Assembly (NCBI GenBank): GCA_937934655.1
Contig: CALGZB010000030.1
Coordinates: 1-58,216 of the forward strand
Source: an uncultured Acidimicrobiales bacterium
GTDB lineage: Bacteria; Actinomycetota; Acidimicrobiia; Acidimicrobiales; SHLQ01
Length of the DNA stretch: 58,216 bases
Direction of reading: 5' to 3'
Both the position numbers and the translations under genes were made by a program. Of this stretch, positions 1 through 7,400 are shown in pieces; the stretch's first letter is position 1, and every line of letters starts with the position of its first letter. The notes beneath the pieces were generated by a model. The model did not search any database. It was not told the DNA's origin and saw only the letters and a program-made list of their open reading frames with translations.

Positions 1-3000
1 GGAATCGGCGGCGTAACCATGACGCTGACCGGAACAACCGTAGCCGGAACACCAATCTCCCCAATCGTCGTCGTCACCAACCCGGACGGCTCCTGGTCCT
101 TTGGCGAGTTGCTGCCCGGCGACTACACCGTTACCGAAACCCAACCCGCTTCGCACGGCGACGGCTCCGAGGTCGCCGGATCGAATGGTGCAACCTCGCC
201 ATCGAACGACGCCATCACCGTCACGTTGGGATCCGACGAGATCTCGACCAACAACCTGTTCTTCGAAACCACCGGGTCACTCTCTGGTGTGGTGGAAACC
301 GTCGGTGGTGACCCGATCGCAGGTGTCACCGTGACGCTGACGGGTAACGACATCACCGGCGCCGCAGTGTCGATGTCGACGACCACAGCCGTGGACGGCA
401 CCTACACCTTCGACGGTTTGTGGGCATCGGATGCGTCCGGCTACACCGTGGTCGAAACGCAACCTTTGGCGTACGCCGATAGCACCGAGACCGCCGGTTC
501 CAATGGTGGCGACTCGACCTCGGTAAACGATGAGATCAGCGGCATTTTGTTGGCCGGCGGCGAGGACGCCACTGGCTATGACTTCTTCGAGGCCGCCGGC
601 GCACTCGTTGGTTCGGTATTCGAAGACCTCGCCGGCGACGGCTCGCAGGACCCCTCCGATCCGGGAATCCCAGGCGTGACGGTGACCCTCACCGGCGTCG
701 ACAGCAACGGCGACCCGGTATCGATGTCGACAGTCACCGGCGCCGATGGCACCTACACATTCGGTGATCTGCTGGCCTCGGATGTCAACGGCTACACGAT
801 CACCGAAACGGCTCCCCCCGGGTTCGTCGATGGACAGGAAACGGTTGGATCAAACGGCGGAGATGCATCGGTGAACGACGTGATCTCCTCCATCATCTTC
901 CCGGCCGGCGAACTCTCGTCTGGCTACGCCTTTGGTGAAGTCCGGTTGGCGTCGATCTCCGGCACCGTGTTTAACGACGGGAACAACAACGGCGTGACCG
1001 ACATCGGCGATACCGGGATCGCAGGCGTTACCGTCATGCTCGTCGGCATCGATGATCTCGGAAACAACGTGTCGATCACGGTGATCACCGAATCCGATGG
1101 GTCCTACTCATTCCCCGACCTTCGACCCGGAACATACTCAGTCATCGAGACCCAGCCGACCACCCACCTCGACGGAACCGATGTGATCGGAACTGCCGGC
1201 GGCGACGACTCCTTCGACGACGTTCTGTCTTCGATTGTGCTCGGATCTGGCGAGGATGCGACCGGGTATAACTTCGCCGAACTCTCAAACTCGTCGGTTT
1301 CGGGTGTGGTCGTGGACGACGCAGGACTCCCAATCGCCGGCGTAACGATCACCCTCACGGGAACAGACGATTCCGGCGTGATCGTCCCCATCGTCGTGCT
1401 CACGAACCCCGATGGCTCGTGGTCGTTCGACGGACTCCGTCCGGGTGACTACGTCGTGAGCGAGACCCAACCGATCTCCCACGGTGACGGTCCCGATACT
1501 GCAGGTACCAACGACGCACTCGCTCCGCTGAGCGATGTAATTTCGGTGAGCTTGGGTGCCGGCGAACAGAGCTCGGACAACCAGTTCACGGAAACGACCG
1601 GATCGATCTCGGGCGTGGTCTTTCACGACATTGGTTCCGACGGAATTCAGGGACTTGACGAGGCTGGGATTCCCGGAACCGTTGTAGAACTCACCGGTGT
1701 CGATAGCAACGGCGCACCAGTGAGCCTGTCGACAACGACCGGACCTGACGGTAGCTACAGCTTCGAAGGGCTCTTGGCTTCCGACGCCGACGGTTACTCG
1801 ATCACCGAAACGCAACCATCGCCCTACGGTGACGGCATCGATACCGCTGGCACGGCCGGTGGAGACACCACGGTTGATGATGTCATTAGTTCTGTGCCGC
1901 TTGCCGGTGGCCAGGATGCCGCTGGCTACCTCTTTGCCGAGGTCGGCGGAATTATTTCCGGAACGGTCTGGGTCGATTCGGACAACGACGGGGTAATGGA
2001 TCCGGAGGAAACCGTGCAGCTCGCAGGCGTGGTCATCACCCTGCTGGATGATGACGGTGACGAGGTTGCTACCACAACCACCGATGCCAACGGCTTCTAT
2101 GCGTTCCCCGACATCGTGCCGGGTGATTACACAGTCGTGCAGACCCAACCCGACGGGTTTGGCTCGACCACCACAAACGCCGTCGATGTCGTCGCAACCG
2201 CCGATGGCGTGAGTGGTGTCGACTTTGGTGAGCTGCTCGGTCTGGTCTCTGGGCAGGTCTGGGCCGATGATGACGGCGACGGCATCAACGATTCGAACGA
2301 AGACGGCGTCGAAGGCGTCACCGTAGAACTGGTCGACGAAAACGGCATCGTCGTGGCTACGACAACGACCGACTCCGACGGCAACTACAGCTTCAACGAT
2401 GTGCCCGAAGGGACCTATGCAGTGAACATCGTTGGTCCAGCCGGATCTGGTTTCTCGCCTCCTGATGCTGGTTCGGACGACACAAGGGACTCCGACGTCA
2501 GCTGGCATACCGGAACCACCGAGCCCTTCACGCTCGAGTTCGGTAGCTGCACATCTGTGCCGACCGTTCAACAACGCTCGCTTCAGAGTGGCCAATTCCA
2601 GCTCACAGCCGCTTGCAACCCGCAACAATCCAACATGGACGGAGGTCTCGTCGACCGACAGGCCGACCTTGCTTTGGAAAAGACGCTTGTCGATGCAGCT
2701 GCGCCGAAGGTCGGCGATGAGATCGAGTGGTCGTTCAGCGTGACCAACGCTGGGAACACGCCGCTCTACGGGGCAGCCGTCGTTGACGACCTTCCCGAGA
2801 TCCTGTCGTTCGTGTCTGCCGAGGGTGCTGACTGGGACTGCGTCGAGTCATCAGGAACGGTCAAATGTGAGACCACCGTGACCTTGCTTCCCGGAGAGAG
2901 TGCGCCGCCACTCGTCATTACCACGAAGGTGCAATCATCCGGAAGCATTGTCAACGACGCTGAGGTCTCGGTTCTCGACTCTCTTGACGACGTGCCATCG

Positions 3001-3177
3001 AACAACCTGTCCAGCGCAGCAACAACCGCTGTGTCGATCCCACAACCGCCGTTGGCATTCTCCGGCGGGGACTTGGCCCGACTCCTGAGCTACCTAGCTC
3101 TTGTGCTGTTGTTCGTCGGCTTCATGATGGTCCTAGGCCAACGCAAGCTGTCGCAAGATTCAAGCAAATCCAGCTAA
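1..3177 (+). CDS. Large SdrD-B-repeat surface protein, 5' end missing
   Basis: The reading frame is open from base 1, so the real start lies upstream and at least 1058 residues are present. It is built of about eight SdrD-B-like beta-sandwich repeats, each with a 'GxxxxDxxxDG...GIPGVTVxLTG' opening, a 'DGTYTFxxL' middle and a 'VTETQP' end. Several repeats carry acidic DxDxDGxxD loops typical of calcium binding (for example DSDNDGVMD near base 1978). A DUF11-like domain follows (bases about 2670-3000), then PLAFSGG, a hydrophobic membrane helix and a short tail with basic residues. LAFSG resembles the LAxTG signal of class E sortases, with Ser for Thr. The repeats have almost no lysine or cysteine, unlike the giant protein at 29725. 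The likely role is a cell-wall-anchored adhesin or stalk; the ligand is unknown. Confidence 0.85.
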   Translation, partial: GIGGVTMTLTGTTVAGTPISPIVVVTNPDGSWSFGELLPGDYTVTETQPASHGDGSEVAGSNGATSPSNDAITVTLGSDEISTNNLFFETTGSLSGVVETVGGDPIAGVTVTLTGNDITGAAVSMSTTTAVDGTYTFDGLWASDASGYTVVETQPLAYADSTETAGSNGGDSTSVNDEISGILLAGGEDATGYDFFEAAGALVGSVFEDLAGDGSQDPSDPGIPGVTVTLTGVDSNGDPVSMSTVTGADGTYTFGDLLASDVNGYTITETAPPGFVDGQETVGSNGGDASVNDVISSIIFPAGELSSGYAFGEVRLASISGTVFNDGNNNGVTDIGDTGIAGVTVMLVGIDDLGNNVSITVITESDGSYSFPDLRPGTYSVIETQPTTHLDGTDVIGTAGGDDSFDDVLSSIVLGSGEDATGYNFAELSNSSVSGVVVDDAGLPIAGVTITLTGTDDSGVIVPIVVLTNPDGSWSFDGLRPGDYVVSETQPISHGDGPDTAGTNDALAPLSDVISVSLGAGEQSSDNQFTETTGSISGVVFHDIGSDGIQGLDEAGIPGTVVELTGVDSNGAPVSLSTTTGPDGSYSFEGLLASDADGYSITETQPSPYGDGIDTAGTAGGDTTVDDVISSVPLAGGQDAAGYLFAEVGGIISGTVWVDSDNDGVMDPEETVQLAGVVITLLDDDGDEVATTTTDANGFYAFPDIVPGDYTVVQTQPDGFGSTTTNAVDVVATADGVSGVDFGELLGLVSGQVWADDDGDGINDSNEDGVEGVTVELVDENGIVVATTTTDSDGNYSFNDVPEGTYAVNIVGPAGSGFSPPDAGSDDTRDSDVSWHTGTTEPFTLEFGSCTSVPTVQQRSLQSGQFQLTAACNPQQSNMDGGLVDRQADLALEKTLVDAAAPKVGDEIEWSFSVTNAGNTPLYGAAVVDDLPEILSFVSAEGADWDCVESSGTVKCETTVTLLPGESAPPLVITTKVQSSGSIVNDAEVSVLDSLDDVPSNNLSSAATTAVSIPQPPLAFSGGDLARLLSYLALVLLFVGFMMVLGQRKLSQDSSKSS

Positions 3178-3217
3178 AAGTAAGAACGCGGGGTCTGACC
3201 CCGCGTTCTTACTTTTT
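3176..3217 (+). terminator. Strong rho-independent terminator
   Basis: A perfect 18-bp stem (AAAAGTAAGAACGCGGGG, 3176-3193, with its complement at 3199-3216) closes on the 5-nt loop TCTGA and runs into Ts. It overlaps the stop codon of the surface-protein gene. The A-rich and T-rich stem ends could make it act in both directions. Confidence 0.9.
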
Positions 3218-3264
3218 GGCCCAACGCAAAACTAGGTTCTACGAAATCGGGCTAGACCTAGACG

Positions 3265-4146
3265 ATGCCTGAGATCGAAACGCTGGAGTTTGGAACGTCA
3301 TCGGTGGACGAACTGCTGGCGGTGATCGACCGCGACGGAGCGGTCATCGTCCGTGACGCGATGACCACGGCCGAGGTAGCCACGATCCTTCATGAACTCG
3401 ACCCCTTCATTGCCGGTACGGGTCTCGTCGACGATCCGCTGATCGGACGCCGAACCACCCGAACGGGAGCACTGGTTGCACGGTCGGCATCCGCTCGTGC
3501 CGCCGTGGTGCACCGCGATGTTCTAGAACTGGCTAAGAGCTTTCTCGGCCCCTTCTCCTCGGACATCCAACTCAACCTGACCCAGGTCATGCGCTTGCTC
3601 CCCGGCCAGGAAGCACAACAACTCCATCGAGACCGTTTCCTGTGGGGCCAGCATCTACCGGCCGAAGTCGAACCGATGTTCAACACGATGTGGGCGCTCA
3701 CGGATTTCAACGAGACAAACGGCGCAACACTGGTCGCACCGGGAAGTCACCGCTGGGACTGGAAACGTCAGGCCTTGCCCGATGAAATCGTCTCGGCAGA
3801 GATGTCTGCTGGATCGGTGCTGCTCTACACCGGAAGCGTCGTCCACGGCGGTGGCCAGAACCGGTCCCAGGCGCCGCGCATCGGCATGAACATCACGTAT
3901 CTACTCGGATGGCTACGCCAAGAGGAGAACCAATACCTGTCGTGTCCGCCCTCGATTGCCGCAGGATTCGACGACCCAGAGCTGCAGGCGCTGCTTGGTT
4001 ACTCGCCAGGCAACGGCGCTCTCGGCTACTTTTCGTCACCGCTGGAAGCGTCGGTGGATGAAATGGACCTGCGCCTACCGGCTTCGGCCCTTGGTAATCG
4101 CACACAGATCGGTGATTCCGATACTCCAAGCGCGACCGTGTTCTAG
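3265..4146 (+). CDS. Phytanoyl-CoA dioxygenase (PhyH) family protein
   Basis: This 293-residue protein has the PhyH-type Fe(II)/2-oxoglutarate oxygenase layout. The HxD metal motif is H121-R-D123 (QLHRDRF) and the distal histidine is H184 (SVVHGGG). R195, eleven residues later, is well placed to bind the 2-oxoglutarate carboxylate. Length is typical of the family. The ATG start lies 48 bases beyond the upstream terminator and a clear Shine-Dalgarno sequence is lacking, so the mRNA may have a very short leader. An imperfect CTAGGT-N18-ACCTAG inverted repeat at 3232-3261 could be an operator. It converges on the ten-gene CoA operon, with only 16 bases between the stops. PhyH enzymes hydroxylate acyl-CoAs or other small molecules; the substrate cannot be read from sequence. 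Confidence 0.85.
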   Translation: MPEIETLEFGTSSVDELLAVIDRDGAVIVRDAMTTAEVATILHELDPFIAGTGLVDDPLIGRRTTRTGALVARSASARAAVVHRDVLELAKSFLGPFSSDIQLNLTQVMRLLPGQEAQQLHRDRFLWGQHLPAEVEPMFNTMWALTDFNETNGATLVAPGSHRWDWKRQALPDEIVSAEMSAGSVLLYTGSVVHGGGQNRSQAPRIGMNITYLLGWLRQEENQYLSCPPSIAAGFDDPELQALLGYSPGNGALGYFSSPLEASVDEMDLRLPASALGNRTQIGDSDTPSATVF

Positions 4147-4162
4147 CCGGCCTGGAGGGTTG

Positions 4163-5143
4163 CTATGTGGGGTTGAGGAGCCCTGCGCCGAATGCGTAGG
4201 GCGTACTGCCCGCTATGAGGTGCGGTTCGGCGACGGGACCCGATTGCAGAAGTCGGTCGAGGCCGATCAGGATGTCGACCGAGCCGACATGGCCGGTTTC
4301 GTCACCGGTGAGAAGAAAGTTCTCAACAGGGATGTCGATGACCGAAGCGATGAGGCGCATGAACGCCTTCGAGGTCTGGTTGACAACGACGCGCTGCGGG
4401 TCGCAATCAAACCGTGCTTTGAGTGCCTTGAAGCTGTTGGAGTAACCCTCGGAGTACTGCTGGCGGAGGTTCTTGCGGTCGAGGTCCATGAGCTTGCGCT
4501 CGTAGGGAACGACGCCGACTGGGGCTATGGGGTTGCGGGTCCCGCCGTAGTTCACGAGCACCGTTCCGTTGAGGTCGTTCTGGGCCATGAACTCCGCACC
4601 GCAAAACGTGCCGAGCGAGTCGTGCGGGGTTTGGTTGCTGACGATGACGGCGCCAGCGCCATCGCTGTGGCCCCAAAGGCCTTGGCTGTCTGGCGAGGTG
4701 TAGTCGATGGTGTAGGTCCAGCGCTCGGCCGCAACGACTGCTGCGACTCCGCCTCCGTGGGTCGATAACCAGCCTTGCGCCATGTCCAATGCGCTGAGCG
4801 CTCCGAGACAACCGGCAGTCATGTCGAGGCCCATACAGTGGGGCTCGGTTCCGGTGATCTGCATGATTTCGGTGGCAACCGACCACGACGGCAGGAAGTC
4901 GCGCGACATCCCGGCGAACAGCACGAGTTTGAGTTCGCTGGGGTCGACCTTCGCGTCGGTCAGTGCGGCGCTAAGCGCTTCGGCACCCATGCTGCTCGGC
5001 TGGTCATCATCGAGGGCGTGGCAGCAATTGTCCCAACCCACGTAGACACTGGGGTCGTGACCCATGCCGCGGACCATGTCTCGCACGTTTCGCGAGGGAG
5101 GGAGATACACCCCGGTGCCGAGGACTTCTAGCGCATCGCTCAT
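4163..5143 (-). CDS. KAS III-like thiolase-fold enzyme with swapped His/Asn
   Basis: This 326-residue protein has the FabH/KAS III fold: N-terminal 'LGTGVYLPPSRNV', nucleophile C112 in 'DMTAGCLGAL', and a C-terminal 'YAFGAGLLN' strand. Aligned by hand with E. coli FabH (C112, H244, N274), the position of the PHQAN histidine is N255 (VVVNQTS) and the position of the GNTS asparagine is H285 (TGHVGS). The 30-residue spacing is kept, so the two residues seem to have exchanged places. It is the last gene of the operon and its ATG overlaps the selenoprotein stop (ATGA). It probably makes or breaks a carbon-carbon or acyl bond on a CoA substrate. It lacks context for fatty acid synthesis, so I do not call it fabH. 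Confidence 0.8.
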   Translation of the reverse strand: MSDALEVLGTGVYLPPSRNVRDMVRGMGHDPSVYVGWDNCCHALDDDQPSSMGAEALSAALTDAKVDPSELKLVLFAGMSRDFLPSWSVATEIMQITGTEPHCMGLDMTAGCLGALSALDMAQGWLSTHGGGVAAVVAAERWTYTIDYTSPDSQGLWGHSDGAGAVIVSNQTPHDSLGTFCGAEFMAQNDLNGTVLVNYGGTRNPIAPVGVVPYERKLMDLDRKNLRQQYSEGYSNSFKALKARFDCDPQRVVVNQTSKAFMRLIASVIDIPVENFLLTGDETGHVGSVDILIGLDRLLQSGPVAEPHLIAGSTPYAFGAGLLNPT

Positions 5144-5742
5144 TGCTGGGGGTTCTCCGGTTCTTCATCGTTGAGGAGGCGCTGGATGGCGTCGGCGAGT
5201 TGCTCGGCGCGTTGGCGCAGTACGTCGTCTTCGACCATCTGGGTGGGGTGATCGATGATGATGGCGGGCAGAGCTTTATCGGACGGTTGATAGGTCATGC
5301 AGCGGTCGATCTGCGGACCGAATGGTTGGGTGAGGACGGCGAAACCGGCGACGCCCATGGTTTGTAGTGCGATGGAGTCGAGCGAACTGCCCGACGAGCA
5401 ACTGCCTCAATCAGATATGCCGCAGACGACCAGCCCGTCCTCCCCGGCGAATGACTGCAAAAGGGTGTCTGGCATTCGGGTGCTCGCGTCGCCCTTGATG
5501 ATGATGTCGTCTCGGACATCGACGCCTCGCTCGCGCAGGATGTCTTGTGCGTATTTGATAACGACGGTGGAGTTGGGCTTGCGGTGATCCACAAACGTCA
5601 CCTTCGCCACCCTGGGCTTGAGGGCGACAGTGATTGGCTCGGGCATGGGCCGAGGGATCGGGTCGATGAGCAATTCGCAGCTGACGTCGTCGCAACTGAT
5701 CAACTGATCGGCTGGTTGCTCACTACTAGCGAGTTCTGTCAT
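5140..5742 (-). CDS. UGSC-family selenoprotein with in-frame UGA (Sec112)
   Basis: Read straight through the in-frame TGA at 5407-5409, this is a 200-residue protein. The sequence around the codon is 'VVCGISD-U-G-S-C-SSG', the hallmark U-G-S-C motif of the UGSC (seleno)protein family; Sec would be residue 112 and the partner cysteine 115. Upstream, 'VTFVDHRKPNSTVVI' and downstream 'LQTMGVAGFAVLTQPF' fit the family's Rossmann-like pattern. The frame stays coding for 88 codons after TGA and ends in an ATGA overlap with the next gene. A hairpin with G and U at positions +23 and +24 from the U of UGA follows (5377-5395). The ATG at 5742 was chosen because GGAG lies upstream and it sits 5 bases after the preceding stop. 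The redox partner and substrate are unknown. Reading it as two separate ORFs would split the gene wrongly. Confidence 0.88.
5377..5395 (-). promoter_or_regulatory. Candidate bacterial SECIS hairpin
   Basis: Counting the U of the UGA as 1, bases 15-33 form GUCGGGC-AGUUC-GCUCGAC, a 7-bp stem with one G-U pair and a 5-nt apical loop. The loop G and U fall at +23 and +24, the same positions as the critical loop bases of the E. coli fdhF SECIS (from memory). This is the expected place and shape for SelB binding. It also encodes protein, so conservation must be judged at both levels. Confidence 0.7.
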
Positions 5743-5747
5743 GGAAG

Positions 5748-6776
5748 TCAGGCTCCTTGTTCCGAGGTGATTTGTTTGCAGACAGCGTTGGTGCTGCCGA
5801 CCCAGCGGGGAATGACCGCCGAGAACCGGCCGCCGGTGGCGCCGCATTCGATGAAGGTCAGCTGGTTACGTTCCCGCAGGGGCGACCGCAGCTCTCCTGG
5901 TTCGACTCCGGCGAAATCTCTTGGTTCTTTGGTTATTCGTCCCACTGCCGCGAGATCGTCGGTCTGGCGTCGGGCATTTTCGTAGATGTATTCAACCGCT
6001 TGTTCGCGGGTGAAGTCTCTGGCAACGAGAGCCATGTGGTCGGGCGCAATGACCACGACGAATCCGCCCGAGCGGTAGTACCAGGCCGTCTGGCCGTAGT
6101 GAACCATGCAATCGCCGATCGAGTCGAGGATTTGGGCACCCGTGTCGCCGTAGTGGTTGTTGACCGAGTTCGGGCCTTCGGTCGACATCAGCGTGATGGC
6201 CGACGCTTCTTGGGGAAGCCCGAATTGGGTGTGGTACGCCCCCCATTCGGTGGTGGGATGTTCGGCGATGCAGAAGCTGAGGCGTCCGGGGTGCCCAATG
6301 GTGCCGTGCGATTGCAGAACCCCGCCGCCGCGACCGCAGAAGTAGCGCATCATCTGGGCGAACCGACCAACGGTGGCGTTGGCCCGACAGTTTGCGCCTA
6401 ACGCATTGGTCTCGTGCTCGAAGCCCAGCTGTTCGACAACCGGACCGCTCACGGTCACAAGTATCGATGCTCCGCCCGTGGTTACTTCGGCGCCGCTGAG
6501 GTTGAGGAGCGGATCGAGAAGTCCCTCGGTGAGGGCACGCAGGAGCCGGCCATAGTCGGTCTTGCAACCGGCCATCACCGCAGTGGCGGCCGCCTTCTCG
6601 GCGGTGATGATGATGCTCTGACTGGGGATTTCGCCAATGACGTCTTGTGCCTCCCAGCCCATAGCGTCGAGCATCGCGTCGACAAGGCTGCCATAGGGCG
6701 GAATGACGGGAAGCCCATCGGACCAACCGTTATTCATGCAGTTTTCGATGTCTTGGATTGTTGCGTGCGTCGTCAT
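5748..6776 (-). CDS. Conserved protein of unknown function, UGSC partner
   Basis: I cannot assign a catalytic family to this 342-residue soluble protein. It opens with 'NGWSDGLPVIPP' and contains 'VMAGCKTDYG', a Gly/Asn-rich stretch 'ALGANCRANATVGR', 'HGTIGHPGRLSFCIAEH' and 'VVVIAPDHM'. Several cysteines and histidines sit in these strongly patterned segments, so metal or thiol chemistry is plausible but not shown. It has no signal peptide or membrane helix. It lies 39 bases downstream of the TetR gene and 5 bases upstream of the selenoprotein start. A GGAGG lies unusually close (3 bases) to its ATG. Its tight coupling suggests it works with the selenoprotein, perhaps as one subunit or as the next step of the same reaction. 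Confidence 0.8.
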   Translation of the reverse strand: MTTHATIQDIENCMNNGWSDGLPVIPPYGSLVDAMLDAMGWEAQDVIGEIPSQSIIITAEKAAATAVMAGCKTDYGRLLRALTEGLLDPLLNLSGAEVTTGGASILVTVSGPVVEQLGFEHETNALGANCRANATVGRFAQMMRYFCGRGGGVLQSHGTIGHPGRLSFCIAEHPTTEWGAYHTQFGLPQEASAITLMSTEGPNSVNNHYGDTGAQILDSIGDCMVHYGQTAWYYRSGGFVVVIAPDHMALVARDFTREQAVEYIYENARRQTDDLAAVGRITKEPRDFAGVEPGELRSPLRERNQLTFIECGATGGRFSAVIPRWVGSTNAVCKQITSEQGA

Positions 6777-6815
6777 AGTCCTCCGACGTTCATGCTTTTG
6801 AAGGTAGGTCGTTGG

Positions 6816-7400
6816 TTAGCCAAGGAGCAGATCCACGGCTTGAGCGAAACGACGTCGCGTGTCGTCTGATGATGCGCCCATTACGAGGGCGAAGAGGCTG
6901 GCGAGCACCTGGTACTCGAGCATCTCAACGACTGCTTGGCGGTTCGCAACGTCGGCAGAGATCGCCTCGTCGAGCCACGAGTGGCCGGTCCAAGGTGACA
7001 CGCCGTGGCCGTGATGCCGGCCGGTACTCATGTAGGCGCGCAGCATGGCGTCGTAGAGCTTTGGGCGCCGCTCGCGCATGGCCACCAGCTTGTCGAACGC
7101 CGCCACCATCTGATCGCGGGGCGAGGCGTCGACCTTGGCCGAGGCGCTGGCGACGGCTTCCTGGGTGCGAACGCCGCTTGAAACGAGGGCGTCGTAGAGC
7201 ACCTGATCCTTCGACCCGTAGTACTGGTAGAGGCTGGCCGGTGAGACGGATGCTTCAGCGGCAAGGTCGCGCATGCCGAAACCCTCGTAGCCGGATTTGG
7301 TAGCGAGCTTGATTACGGCGTCGATGATCCGCCGTCGCGTGGCAGCTTGCGTTGGCGAAAGCTCTCGCTGGAGGAGAACCACGGGTTCTGTTTCGCTCAT
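6816..7400 (-). CDS. TetR-family transcriptional regulator
   Basis: This 194-residue protein has a TetR N-terminal helix-turn-helix at about residues 42-64 ('MRDLAAEASVSPASLYQYYGSKDQVLYDAL') and a helical ligand-binding domain behind it. I chose the ATG at 7400 because it overlaps the stop of the acyl-CoA synthetase gene (ATGA); a longer frame to 7502 would run into that gene. It lies inside the CoA-catabolism operon, and a palindrome overlaps the promoter before the operon's first gene (13986-14007). It is therefore a good candidate for an autoregulator that senses an acyl-CoA or steroid intermediate. The ligand is not predictable. Confidence 0.88.
   Translation of the reverse strand: MSETEPVVLLQRELSPTQAATRRRIIDAVIKLATKSGYEGFGMRDLAAEASVSPASLYQYYGSKDQVLYDALVSSGVRTQEAVASASAKVDASPRDQMVAAFDKLVAMRERRPKLYDAMLRAYMSTGRHHGHGVSPWTGHSWLDEAISADVANRQAVVEMLEYQVLASLFALVMGASSDDTRRRFAQAVDLLLG

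Noticed and set aside
1285-2628. 447-codon minus-strand open frame
   Set aside because: It lies wholly opposite the SdrD-B repeats; its low-complexity translation reflects the repetitive codon pattern of the plus strand.
5140-5847. A nonsense-mutated pseudogene or two separate small genes
   Set aside because: The stop is exactly in the U-G-S-C motif, a SECIS-like hairpin follows, and both sides stay coding with coupled neighbours.
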